Assembly (NCBI RefSeq): GCF_041200145.1
Contig: NZ_CP165734.1
Location: 5,580,001 to 5,644,000, forward strand
Direction of reading: 5' to 3'
Source of the DNA: Bradyrhizobium sp. LLZ17
GTDB taxonomy: Bacteria > Pseudomonadota > Alphaproteobacteria > Rhizobiales > Xanthobacteraceae
DNA length: 64,000 bases
The position numbers were made by a program, and so were the translations under genes. Shown piece after piece: positions 25,647-33,406 of the stretch; positions within the stretch are counted from its first letter, which is position 1, and each line of letters starts with the position of its first letter. The notes beneath the pieces are model-generated. The model searched no databases. It saw only the letters and a program-made list of their open reading frames with translations, and was not told the DNA's origin.

Positions 25647-25866
25647 TTAGCCCAATAGTTTCTCGGCCGATTTCGCCACGAGCTGGGAGCGCTTGCGCGG
25701 GTCGCGCTCGACGAACAACAGGCTCTGGCCGAAGATAAAGCAGTAGGACAGGAAGGCCCGTACGTCGGCCTCCCGCTGCCAGCCCGTTGGCTCCATAAAC
25801 TTCGGCGACCTGCTTCAGCCGTGCCGCATCCACGCCCGCGACCGCATCCGCAGGGCGCGGCGATTG
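25647..25866 (-). pseudogene. C-terminal remnant of a TetR-family regulator
   Basis: Read on the minus strand, a fragment AVAGVDAARLKQVAEV leads, after one frame change, into MEPTGWQREADVRAFLSYCF followed by IFGQSLLFVERDPRKRSQLV and a stop at 25647. This is the usual C-terminus of a TetR-type protein. The frame change lies at the three-base A run 25797-25799 (one extra base). The DNA-binding N-terminal two thirds are missing, because the intact lrgA gene occupies that space on the other strand. It is therefore a truncated relic, whether or not the frame change is a sequencing error. Confidence 0.55.
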
Positions 25867-25897
25867 ACAAGCCTGCCGGTGCATCCCTTGATGCGTC

Positions 25898-26281
25898 ATG
25901 CTTGCGAGTCTCAGTCTCGTCCTGCTCTGCCAATTGATTGGCGAGGCCGTCGCCCGCGGTCTCGGCCTGCCGCTGCCGGGACCTGTCCTCGGCCTGCTCT
26001 TGCTCCTGATCTTGCTGCTCGCCCGCGACCGGTTTTCGCTGCTCGCGCGCGGACCGCTGCGAAACGATGCGGTGGAGACCGCTAGCAAGGGCCTGCTGGC
26101 CCACCTGTCGCTCCTGTTCGTGCCCGCCGGGGTCGGCGTGGTGCAGAAGCTCGATCTGCTCGCATCCCACGGCATCGCGATCATCCTGGTGCTCGCGCTC
26201 TCGGTGGTCGTCACGCTGCTTGCGACGGTGCTGACGTTTCGCCTGGTCAGTCGCCTGCTGCGGCAGCAGGACGCGCGATGA
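25898..26281 (+). CDS. lrgA: CidA/LrgA-family membrane protein
   Basis: A 127-residue protein with four hydrophobic helices. The family signature LPLPGPVLGLLLLL lies in helix 1-2, and KGLLAHLSLLFVPAGVGVVQ in the third segment. LrgA forms an inner-membrane complex with LrgB, whose gene overlaps by four bases (ATGA). In bacteria such pairs were first linked to murein hydrolase control and autolysis. Related proteins transport small carboxylates such as pyruvate, and glycolate or glycerate in plastids. The transport function seems the safer expectation. The start abuts the remnant of a TetR gene. Confidence 0.87.
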   Translation: MLASLSLVLLCQLIGEAVARGLGLPLPGPVLGLLLLLILLLARDRFSLLARGPLRNDAVETASKGLLAHLSLLFVPAGVGVVQKLDLLASHGIAIILVLALSVVVTLLATVLTFRLVSRLLRQQDAR

Positions 26282-27000
26282 CGGACAATCCGTTCTCGCT
26301 CTGGGTCTATCTTTCGCAATCGCCGCTGCTCTGGCTGACGGTGACGCTCCTGGTCTATGCGACCACGGACGCGGTGTCGCTGGCGACGCAGCGGCATCCG
26401 CTCGCCAATCCGGTGCTGCATGCAATGTGGATCATCGGCGCGTTCCTGCTCGCGACCGGGACGTCCTACACCACCTATTTCGCCGGCGCGCAGTTCGTGC
26501 ACTTCCTGCTCGGGCCCGCCACCGTGGCGCTTGCCGTGCCGCTCTATGAGAACCGCAGGCGCGTCGTCTCCTCCATCGTGCCGATGCTGGTGGCGCTGGT
26601 CGCGGGCTCCGCCACGGCGGTGGTGTCGGTCGTGCTGCTGGCTGAACTCGCCGGGCTGCCGCGCGAGGTGGTGCTGTCGCTTGCGCCGAAATCGGTCACG
26701 GCCGGGGTCGCCATGGGCATCAGCGAATCCCTGCACGCCGATCCCTCGCTGACTGCGGTCTCGGTCATCCTCACCGGCATCATGGGAGCAATCATCGTGA
26801 CGCCGCTGATGAACTGCACCGGCATCACCGATTTCCGCGCCCGCGGCTTTTCCGCCGGCCTTGCCGCCCACGGCATCGGCACGGCCCGCGCCTTCCAGGT
26901 CGACGAGATCGCCGGCGTATTCTCCGGCATCGCCATGAGCCTGAACGCCTTGGTCACCTCGTTCCTGGTGCCGATTGCGGTGACGCTGCTGGTGCGATGA
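26278..27000 (+). CDS. lrgB: LrgB-family membrane protein
   Basis: A 240-residue protein with about seven helices. The conserved LrgB segment LSLAPKSVTAGVAMGISESL is at about 139-158, and AHGIGTARAFQVDEIAG at about 198-214 matches the family. Together with LrgA it forms a two-component membrane unit, corresponding to the fused plastid PLGG1 transporter. The four-base overlap with lrgA ensures coupled translation. No LytTR or LysR regulator gene lies next to it, so its control is unknown. Confidence 0.88.
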   Translation: MTDNPFSLWVYLSQSPLLWLTVTLLVYATTDAVSLATQRHPLANPVLHAMWIIGAFLLATGTSYTTYFAGAQFVHFLLGPATVALAVPLYENRRRVVSSIVPMLVALVAGSATAVVSVVLLAELAGLPREVVLSLAPKSVTAGVAMGISESLHADPSLTAVSVILTGIMGAIIVTPLMNCTGITDFRARGFSAGLAAHGIGTARAFQVDEIAGVFSGIAMSLNALVTSFLVPIAVTLLVR

Positions 27001-27086
27001 CATCGCGGCCGCGACACTCTATATGATCGTAACAATTCCCGGTCCTGAGCCGTATTGGTGGCGATGGGACCGAAACGGGACAAGAT

Positions 27087-27746
27087 ATGACTGGATTCAG
27101 GAATAGAGGTTTTGGCCCGACGCGGCGCGCGGCGCTGACCCTGATTGGGGCCGGCGCACTGGGGGCCGGTGGGATGTCCTTCGCGCGCGCGGCCACCGAG
27201 GATGACAACGTCCTGACCGAAACCAGGGTGCTGCGCGATCCCGACGTTCCCGTCGCGGGCAACCCCGCCGGCAATATCAGTATCGTCGAATGGTCCGACT
27301 ACAACTGCCCGTATTGCCGCAAGCTCGAGCCCGAGCTGCGCCAGGTCATCCAGGACGACGGCAAGGTGCGGCTGGTGATAAAGGACTGGCCGATCCTCGG
27401 TCCGGTGTCGGTCACGGCGGCGCGGATCGCGCTCGCGGCAAAATTCCAGGACAAGTACCATCAGGCCCATGATGCCATGATGGCCGTGAGCTCGCGCTTG
27501 ACCGAGCCGCGCATTAACGAGCTGCTTGCGGCCGCGGGCGTCGACATGGACCGCCTCAAGAATGATCTCAACGCGCGCGCCAAGGACATCGATGCCGTCC
27601 TCAAGCGCAACAACGAGCAGGCCGAAGCCTTCGGCTTCCGCGGCACCCCGTCCTTCATCGTTGGCAAGTATCGCGTGCCCGGCGTGCTCAGCATGGCCGA
27701 ATTCGAGCAAGTCATCGCCGACGCCCGCAAGGCCAAGATGAACTGA
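27087..27746 (+). CDS. DsbA-family thiol oxidoreductase with Tat-like signal
   Basis: A 219-residue thioredoxin-fold protein. The N-terminus has a twin-arginine motif PTRRAALTLIG and a hydrophobic stretch ending SFARA, so export by Tat or Sec is likely. The active site CPYC is Cys74-Pro-Tyr-Cys77 in SDYNCPYCRKLEPEL. The cis-proline loop is GTPSFIVG near the C-terminus, and an inserted helical domain lies between. It would oxidise or isomerise disulfides in the periplasm. CPYC is the dipeptide common in the BdbD/ScsC-like group. It stands alone, followed by a bidirectional terminator at 27775-27810. Confidence 0.88.
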   Translation: MTGFRNRGFGPTRRAALTLIGAGALGAGGMSFARAATEDDNVLTETRVLRDPDVPVAGNPAGNISIVEWSDYNCPYCRKLEPELRQVIQDDGKVRLVIKDWPILGPVSVTAARIALAAKFQDKYHQAHDAMMAVSSRLTEPRINELLAAAGVDMDRLKNDLNARAKDIDAVLKRNNEQAEAFGFRGTPSFIVGKYRVPGVLSMAEFEQVIADARKAKMN

Positions 27747-27774
27747 CGCACGAGAAGCATTGAGCGCAGCCAAC

Positions 27775-27810
27775 ACAAAGACGCCACCGCGGATCGCGAC
27801 GGCGCTTTGT
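27775..27810. terminator. Bidirectional terminator-like hairpin
   Basis: ACAAAGACGCC (27775-27785) and GGCGCTTTGT (27801-27810) pair with one bulged base. The hairpin lies between the DsbA-like gene and a convergent small-protein gene. Confidence 0.65.
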
Positions 27811-27830
27811 TCATTGCATTGCCGGGCAGA

Positions 27831-28037
27831 TTACTTCGACGAAATCCGGACCCAGTCCTTGTGGGCGCGATCGCGCAATGCGTCCCAATCGGCCTTCGCC
27901 ACATCCCAGTTCACGATGGTGCGATTGGCGGTGGCAACCTCGCCATTGGCAACCGAGGACGTCTGCATGGAGTCATAGACGTAGACGCCGCAGCCGAGCA
28001 GCAGCGCGCCCAAAATCATTCCGAAAAAAGTCTGCAT
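27831..28037 (-). CDS. Small single-span membrane protein, hypothetical
   Basis: A 68-residue protein with one N-terminal transmembrane helix (about 2-22, FFGMILGALLLGCGVYVY) and a periplasmic tail rich in Trp and Asp (NRTIVNWDVAKADWDALRDR). The start at 28037 has GGAGG 6 bases upstream. Similar proteins with this layout are widespread in Bradyrhizobium; no function is known. It is convergent with the DsbA-like gene across a hairpin. Confidence 0.7.
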   Translation of the reverse strand: MQTFFGMILGALLLGCGVYVYDSMQTSSVANGEVATANRTIVNWDVAKADWDALRDRAHKDWVRISSK

Positions 28038-28186
28038 GACGAACCTCCCGGTGACGGGCGGATAACGTCGGCCGCGGACGACAGTTCCGTTGGTCGTGGG
28101 CGCAAGGGATAGCTGTAACCTAGTCGCGCGAGGCAAATTTAGACCGGATCGGTCCTGTGATCATGGATTAGGCGGGACAGATTCGC

Positions 28187-28200
28187 TATATTCAGACCGA
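28187..28200 (+). promoter_or_regulatory. Candidate -10 element implying a leaderless start
   Basis: TATATT at 28187-28192 ends 7 bases before the ATG at 28200 and no ribosome-binding site lies between. Transcription from it would begin at or next to the ATG. The -35 region (28164-28169, TGGATT) is weak. Confidence 0.35.
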
Positions 28201-28514
28201 TGACAGTCAACGCCTCCAAACGCCTGATCGACGAACTCGGCCGGAAATATCTGTGGTGGCAGCCCAACGATCGGCAGCCTTTCACCGAGGATCGCGTCAT
28301 TGCCCAGATCATGAATCTCGCAACCTATGACGACACCCTCCAACTGGAAGCAACGATAGGGGCGGTGCGCCTGGCGCAAGTCATGCTTCAGGCCGAGCCA
28401 GGCTGGTTCAGCGATCGCTCCTGGGAGTTTTGGCGGGGGCGTCTGTCATTCGCTATCGGTGTCGCAATCCCTGAAACGGCGCCGCGAAGGGCTTTCGATG
28501 CAGCGACGCCTTGA
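28200..28514 (+). CDS. Hypothetical partner (possible antitoxin) of an AbiEii-like protein
   Basis: A 104-residue protein without a recognised domain. It is mixed helix, with an N-terminal NASKRLIDELGRKYLWWQPN and a central EATIGAVRLAQVMLQAEPGW segment followed by RSWEFWRGRL. Its 3' end overlaps the downstream nucleotidyltransferase gene by 17 bases, so the two are co-translated. In type IV toxin-antitoxin systems the gene before an AbiEii-type toxin encodes the antitoxin, often a DNA-binding protein that represses the operon. No helix-turn-helix is obvious here. The antitoxin role is therefore inferred from position alone. A TATATT just before the ATG suggests a leaderless message. Confidence 0.55.
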   Translation: MTVNASKRLIDELGRKYLWWQPNDRQPFTEDRVIAQIMNLATYDDTLQLEATIGAVRLAQVMLQAEPGWFSDRSWEFWRGRLSFAIGVAIPETAPRRAFDAATP

Positions 28515-29154
28515 GCCAAAACTCTCGATCCTGCCTGCCGCTCAGCGCGAAATCTGGCCGTGCCTCGCTCCCTCGGCCGACCTGCAATTTGTCCTGTACG
28601 GCGGAACAGCCGTCGCGCTTCGACTTGGACATCGAGAGTCGCTCGATTTCGACTTCTTTTGCTCCGCTCCGCTGGATAAGGACGAAGTCCGAGCGCAATT
28701 CGGCTTCGTCAAAGGCGCTGCGATCCTTCAAGATGCACCGAATACGTTGGTCGTTTCGGCCAGGATGCCGTCAGGCCCGGTGAAGGTTTCTTTCTTTGGA
28801 CGCATTGGGTTTGGTCGTGTCGATGACCCGATGCAGACTGCCGATGGAACGATGTTCGTAGCGTCGCTCGAAGATTTGCTGGCAACCAAGCTCAAGGCAA
28901 CGCTCGACCGTGCCGAGGCCAAGGACTATCGCGATATCGCCGAGATGATCTCCGCCGGTGGCTCGTTGCCACGGGGGCTGGCGGCGTTTAAAGGAATGTT
29001 CGGTGGGGAGCCTGCGCAGGTGCTGCGTGCGCTCGGCTTCTTCGAGGATGGCGATCTTCGCAGTCTCAGCGCGATCGATCGTCAGATCCTGCGGCAGGCC
29101 CGAGATCGCGTGAGCGCGTTGCCTGATGTGGCTCTCAAGCAGGGCCTGTTATGA
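28498..29154 (+). CDS. AbiEii/AbiGii-type nucleotidyltransferase (putative type IV toxin)
   Basis: A 218-residue protein of the AbiEii/DUF1814 nucleotidyltransferase family. The signature YGGTAVALRLGHRESLDFDF (about 34-53) contains GG-T, the RLGHR-x-S pattern and the Asp-x-Asp metal-binding pair. Later SLEDLLATKLKATLDRAEAKDY matches the family's second motif with the conserved Lys and Asp. Such enzymes transfer nucleotides to RNA or protein targets and can stop growth in phage-infected cells. The ATG at 28498 is preferred over a GTG 13 codons upstream. It overlaps the upstream partner gene by 17 bases and the convergent esterase gene by six. Classical AbiE partners are longer, so this is a small variant. 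Confidence 0.8.
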   Translation: MQRRLEPKLSILPAAQREIWPCLAPSADLQFVLYGGTAVALRLGHRESLDFDFFCSAPLDKDEVRAQFGFVKGAAILQDAPNTLVVSARMPSGPVKVSFFGRIGFGRVDDPMQTADGTMFVASLEDLLATKLKATLDRAEAKDYRDIAEMISAGGSLPRGLAAFKGMFGGEPAQVLRALGFFEDGDLRSLSAIDRQILRQARDRVSALPDVALKQGLL

Positions 29155-30231
29155 TGCCGCCAAGCCACCATTCAGCCATTGCAGCAGCTCCGCGTTGATT
29201 TCGCGCGGATAGGTGTGGCTGAGATCGTCGATTTCGCGATAGGTGACCTCGGCGCCGGCGGCCGAGAGCGTTGCCTGGGTCTGGCGCGCGGTCTGGACCG
29301 GAAACATCCAGTCGAGCTTGCCGTGGGTGATGAAGGTCGGCAGGCCCTGCAGGCGCCTGGCGTCGGCCATTTCCGCCATCAGCGGATGAAAGGTCGCCGA
29401 CACCGGCGCAAGATGCGTGAATGGCGACGCGCCGTCGAGGCCGCTGACATAGCTGAAGGTGCCGCCGTCGCTCATGCCGGTCAGCAGCATGCGCGAAGTA
29501 TCGATGGTCCAGCTGCTGCACACCGTTTCCAGGATCCGCATGAGATTGGGCGTGTCGCTGTCGTCGCCCATCAGTGCCCAGGTCTGGCCGGTCGCAGTTG
29601 GTGCCACCAGGATTGCGCCTGAACTGCGAGCGTCGCGTAGCCAGCTCCACAGAAAGCCGCGGCCGTTGCCACTGCCGCCATGCAGCGCCATCACCAAAGG
29701 CCAGCCGCGATCGGGCCTGTAATATTCGGGCACGTAAACCGAGAAGCCGCCGCGGCTGCCGGGCTCGTTGTGATCGTGGAAGATACCCGTGTGTTCGCTT
29801 GCACCCGTCTCCAGCCGCGCCAGCAAGCCTTCATTGCCGCGATTGGCGGCGTTGAGAAAGAAGTTGCTCACCGGCGGAAACTGGGTCGACAGCGGATACA
29901 GCGCTTCCTGCGCGCGGGGCACCTGGCGCAGCGCACGGAAGACCGCGACCAAGTCGCCATTGCCACGCTCGACCGCGCGGATGCCGGCAAAGGCGGCGAG
30001 TGTTTCGTTGCAGGCGCCATCGAGCCGGTTGCGCAACACGGCAAACTGCTCCGGCCAGTCCCCGATCGCCCCGCGTGCCGCTTGCAGCGCCTCGTCCGGC
30101 GCGCCGATCGCGTTGATCACGGAAGCGAACGCCGGAGGATGCAGGTGCCGGGCGAAGAAGCCGAGCGCTTCCAGCGCATTGAGCAATGGCGGCAGCACGG
30201 CCACGATGTCATCGACCACGGCCTCGGTCAT
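29149..30231 (-). CDS. Phospholipase/carboxylesterase-like alpha/beta-hydrolase with N-terminal extension
   Basis: A 360-residue protein. The C-terminal 210 residues are an alpha/beta-hydrolase like PHB depolymerase/phospholipase-carboxylesterase proteins: oxyanion segment ALHGGSGNGRG, nucleophile elbow GMSDGG, a likely acid in HGKLDWMFP and the base in DDLSHTYP. The first 150 residues are helical and not recognised; they contain no signal peptide, so the enzyme is probably cytoplasmic. The trypsin-like pseudoprotease gene lies 21 bases upstream on the same strand, so the pair is likely an operon. Substrate unknown. Confidence 0.8.
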   Translation of the reverse strand: MTEAVVDDIVAVLPPLLNALEALGFFARHLHPPAFASVINAIGAPDEALQAARGAIGDWPEQFAVLRNRLDGACNETLAAFAGIRAVERGNGDLVAVFRALRQVPRAQEALYPLSTQFPPVSNFFLNAANRGNEGLLARLETGASEHTGIFHDHNEPGSRGGFSVYVPEYYRPDRGWPLVMALHGGSGNGRGFLWSWLRDARSSGAILVAPTATGQTWALMGDDSDTPNLMRILETVCSSWTIDTSRMLLTGMSDGGTFSYVSGLDGASPFTHLAPVSATFHPLMAEMADARRLQGLPTFITHGKLDWMFPVQTARQTQATLSAAGAEVTYREIDDLSHTYPREINAELLQWLNGGLAAS

Positions 30232-30252
30232 TGCCGCTTCCTCTGCTTGGAG

Positions 30253-31224
30253 TCAGTGCAGCTTCGGCGCCTTCAACAGCTTGAAGCGGTCGGTCGACGT
30301 CACAGTGACATTGAAGGTGACGCCCTCATGATACACGGTGAGCGGCACGTCGACGCCGGCGGGGCCGAGCCCCCACATCTTCTTGTAAAAAGCCGTCTGG
30401 CTCGTGACTTTCTCGCCGTCCACCGCCAGGATGACGTCGTCGGTCTTGAGCTCGGCCCGGGCGGCGGGGCCGTTCGCGGAGGTCCCGATCACCACCACGC
30501 GATTGTCGATCTCGGTCGAATACAGTCCGAGCCAAGGTCGCGCCGGCTTGTTGACGCGGCCGAACCTGCGCAGATCCTCGAGGATCGGCTTCAACAGGTC
30601 GATCGGTACGATCATGTTGACGTGCTCGGCCTTGCCGCCGCGCTCACGTTCGAGCTGGAGCGACCCGATGCCGATCAGCTCGCCGCGCGCGTTGATCAAT
30701 CCGGTGCCGCCCCAATTCGGATGGGCTGGGTGGGTGAACAAGGCCTCGTCGAGCAGATATTCCCAGGTGCCGGCGAACTCCTGCTTGGCTACGATCTGGC
30801 TGGCGACCGATCGCGTCCGCCCGCCGGCCCCGCCGAGCACGACGCGATCGCCGATTTGGATCTCCGCCGACGAGCCGAGCGGCAACGGCTCGATGTCGAG
30901 GCGGCCGAGCGCCTGCACCAGGCCGAAGCCGGTGACGGAATCGAAGCCCAGCACATGCCCCTCAACTACGCGCCCCTCGCCGAGATGCAGCCATACTGAT
31001 TCCGCCTCGGTGATGAGATAGCCGATGGTGAGCACCAAGCCGTCATCGATCACGACGCCGTTGCCGGCGCGTTCGGTGCCCAGCGTCTCGGCACTGAAGG
31101 CGTCCGGCGGGATGATGGCGTGCAGGCCGACCACGGAGGCGAGCGCACGGTCGAGATCGAAGCCGTAGTCGCCCGCACGCGGCTGATTGGCCGGCGGCAC
31201 TCTCCATTCGGTCAGGGCGGGCAT
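30253..31224 (-). CDS. HtrA-like S1C protein lacking the catalytic triad (pseudoprotease)
   Basis: A 323-residue protein with a trypsin-like domain (about 25-215) and a PDZ domain (about 228-312, RPWLGLYSTEIDNRVVV). The fold is clear, with GVVIDDGLVLTIGYLI, LGFDSVTGFGLVQ and the GTGLINARGELIGIGS strand aligning with HtrA/DegP proteins. All three catalytic residues appear to be lost. The His of the usual LTNNHV is Tyr69, the Asp of DxxTDLA is Gly99, and the nucleophile of GNSGG reads NWGG (Trp171, or Gly172 in another alignment). The spacings 30 and 72 fit the triad positions. It has no signal peptide. A binding or scaffold role is likely. Confidence 0.82.
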   Translation of the reverse strand: MPALTEWRVPPANQPRAGDYGFDLDRALASVVGLHAIIPPDAFSAETLGTERAGNGVVIDDGLVLTIGYLITEAESVWLHLGEGRVVEGHVLGFDSVTGFGLVQALGRLDIEPLPLGSSAEIQIGDRVVLGGAGGRTRSVASQIVAKQEFAGTWEYLLDEALFTHPAHPNWGGTGLINARGELIGIGSLQLERERGGKAEHVNMIVPIDLLKPILEDLRRFGRVNKPARPWLGLYSTEIDNRVVVIGTSANGPAARAELKTDDVILAVDGEKVTSQTAFYKKMWGLGPAGVDVPLTVYHEGVTFNVTVTSTDRFKLLKAPKLH

Positions 31225-31502
31225 GAGTTCTCCTGGACAATAACGCTGGTTCGGGCGCGGCCGCGAAACAGCACCAATCTATGCCGCGAAAGGCCAATTT
31301 TAAAGACTTGATCAATGGCAGTGTGGCCGCATGCAGCGGAGTTTCTGAGCGGCAGCACCCGCTACAAGCCGGTCACGGGCAGGCGTCGCGTCATCATCCG
31401 GGACGCGCGGACGACCAGCTGGAGGCTTTCGTCGATAGCGGTGAGTTCCATCTTCCCTTGCATCGAAAATCATTCTACGTGCCGGCCATGCCGCTCGCGA
31501 GC

Positions 31503-33320
31503 ATGACGAAGCCAAATCCAGAACTGAATGTGCCCGGAACGCTGGGGCAGCTTCGGCGCCTGCATGCGGCCGTGCGGTTTGCCCTGCCGCAGCGGCATGC
31601 GATCATGCTGATCATCGCGCTGGTACTCACGGTCGCCTGCATCAATGCCTTTGAGCCGCTGGTGCTCAAATGGGTGTTCGACCAGCTCACTGATCTGCAA
31701 ATGCCGGGCGTGATCCTCACGGGTATCCTGCTCCTGCTTGCCTTCGCCGTCGGCCGAGAAGCCATGGATGGCATTGCCAATTGGCTGACGTGGCGCACGC
31801 GGATCGGTTTGCAATATGCGCTGCTGGAGGCAACCATCGGCAAGCTGCACCGCATGCCACTCCGGATCCAGCGCAGTGAAGGCATCGGCGCGATCATGAC
31901 CCGACTCGACCGCAGCATTCAGGGCTTTACTTCGGCCGTCACGCTGATCCTGTTCAGTGTCCTGCCCGCGCTGATCTTTCTCGTGATTGCCATCGTTATC
32001 ATGCTGCGGCTGGAATGGCGCCTCGCGCTGGTCGTGCTCGTCTTCGCGCCGCTGCCGGCCTTCATCGCCGCCTTTGCCGGGGCCGAGCAAGTCCAGCGCG
32101 AGCGAACCTTGCTGGATCGCTGGGCCAAGATCTATTCCCGATTCAACGAAGTCCTTTCGGGCATCATCATCGTACGCAGTTTTGCCATGGAAGACGTGGA
32201 GAAGTCGCGCTTCCTGCGTGACGTCGCCGCCGCCAACAAGGTTGTGATTCAGGGCGTTGCAGTCGACGCCGGCTATGCTTCGGCAAGCAATCTCGTGGTG
32301 GCACTCGCGCGGCTCGGCGGTTTGGGGCTCGGCGCCTATTTCGTGGTGCAGGGCGAGATCACGGTCGGCACCGTGGTGGCGTTCCTCGGCTATATCGGCG
32401 GATTGTTCGGCCCTGTGCAGGGCTTGAGCGGCGTCTATTCGAGTTTGCGCAAGGCCTCGGTCTCGCTCGACGAGATATTCGGCATTCTCAACGTCCATGA
32501 GCATCTCGGCGATAGCCCGGGCGCCATCGACCTTGCCGAGGTCAAGGGCGAAGTCAGCTTCGACAACGTGCATTTCCGGTATGAGCAGCCGCAGCGGCCG
32601 CTGCTCGACGGCCTGACGCTGCATGCCTCGCCCGGAGAGACGATCGCCATCGTCGGGCCCAGCGGCTCCGGCAAGACGACGCTGATGGCCCTGTTGATGC
32701 GCTTCTACGATCCTCTGGAGGGCAGGATCACGATCGATGGCCAAGACTTGCGCCAGGTCAAGCAAAGCTCGCTGCGCCGGCAGATCGGCGTCGTGCTGCA
32801 GGACCCGCTGCTGTTCAACGACAGCCTCAAGGCCAACATTGCCTATGGCCGGCCCGACGCGACCGATACCGAGATCGAAGCCGCGGCAAAGACTGCTCAC
32901 GCGCATGATTTCATCATGCGCCTGCCGGAAGGTTACGAGACGCGCGTCGGCGAGCGCGGCGGTCTGCTCTCGGTGGGGGAACGCCAGCGGATCACGATCG
33001 CGCGTGCACTCCTGAAGAATCCTCCGATCCTGATCCTGGATGAGGCAACCTCGGCGCTCGACGCAGAATCCGAAGAGGCGGTGCAGACCGCGATCGAGCA
33101 ACTCGTGGCCGCACGCACCACCTTCGTGATTGCTCACCGGCTGTCGACGGTCGTCAACGCCGACCGCATCATTGTGCTGAAGGAGGGCCGCATCGCCGAA
33201 AGCGGAACTCATGGCGAATTGATGCGGCAGAACGCCTATTACGCCTCGCTGGTCCGCCGGCAGCACCGCGGGCTTATCGACAATGATGTTGACCCTTCGG
33301 CCGTAACGGCGCGCGACTAG
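31503..33320 (+). CDS. ABC exporter, fused permease and ATPase (MsbA-like half transporter)
   Basis: A 605-residue type I exporter half. Six transmembrane helices lie at about 30-320 and the nucleotide-binding domain at about 355-590. Walker A is GPSGSGKTTL, the signature is LSVGERQR, a conservative variant of LSGGQQR, and Walker B is ILILDEATSALD, followed by the H-loop VIAHRLSTV. It would work as a homodimer or pair with another half. The start is uncertain: ATG 31503 gives the normal length, but no good ribosome-binding site precedes it, and an ATG at 31488 is equally possible. It lies 86 bases before a second ABC transporter gene. Substrate unknown, perhaps lipids or peptides. Confidence 0.85.
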   Translation: MTKPNPELNVPGTLGQLRRLHAAVRFALPQRHAIMLIIALVLTVACINAFEPLVLKWVFDQLTDLQMPGVILTGILLLLAFAVGREAMDGIANWLTWRTRIGLQYALLEATIGKLHRMPLRIQRSEGIGAIMTRLDRSIQGFTSAVTLILFSVLPALIFLVIAIVIMLRLEWRLALVVLVFAPLPAFIAAFAGAEQVQRERTLLDRWAKIYSRFNEVLSGIIIVRSFAMEDVEKSRFLRDVAAANKVVIQGVAVDAGYASASNLVVALARLGGLGLGAYFVVQGEITVGTVVAFLGYIGGLFGPVQGLSGVYSSLRKASVSLDEIFGILNVHEHLGDSPGAIDLAEVKGEVSFDNVHFRYEQPQRPLLDGLTLHASPGETIAIVGPSGSGKTTLMALLMRFYDPLEGRITIDGQDLRQVKQSSLRRQIGVVLQDPLLFNDSLKANIAYGRPDATDTEIEAAAKTAHAHDFIMRLPEGYETRVGERGGLLSVGERQRITIARALLKNPPILILDEATSALDAESEEAVQTAIEQLVAARTTFVIAHRLSTVVNADRIIVLKEGRIAESGTHGELMRQNAYYASLVRRQHRGLIDNDVDPSAVTARD

Positions 33321-33406
33321 CCCAGCCGGGCGCCACTTCCCTCCAGGAACTTACACGCTTATCGTACGTTGCAGCGCTCGTGGCTCCATTCAGGCAAGGG
33401 GGGTCC

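Noticed and set aside
25210..27003. 597-codon minus-strand open frame opposite lrgAB
   Set aside because: lrgA and lrgB are recognisable families on the plus strand; the antisense protein is low in complexity.
31225..31502. Extra N-terminal 74 codons of the first ABC exporter (start at 31281)
   Set aside because: The added residues are unlike exporter N-termini and cross a region without coding bias; ATG 31503 gives the family length.
31470..33266. 598-codon open frame opposite the ABC exporter
   Set aside because: It is the mirror of a well-conserved exporter gene; its protein is rich in Arg, Asp, Gln and His, typical of antisense frames.
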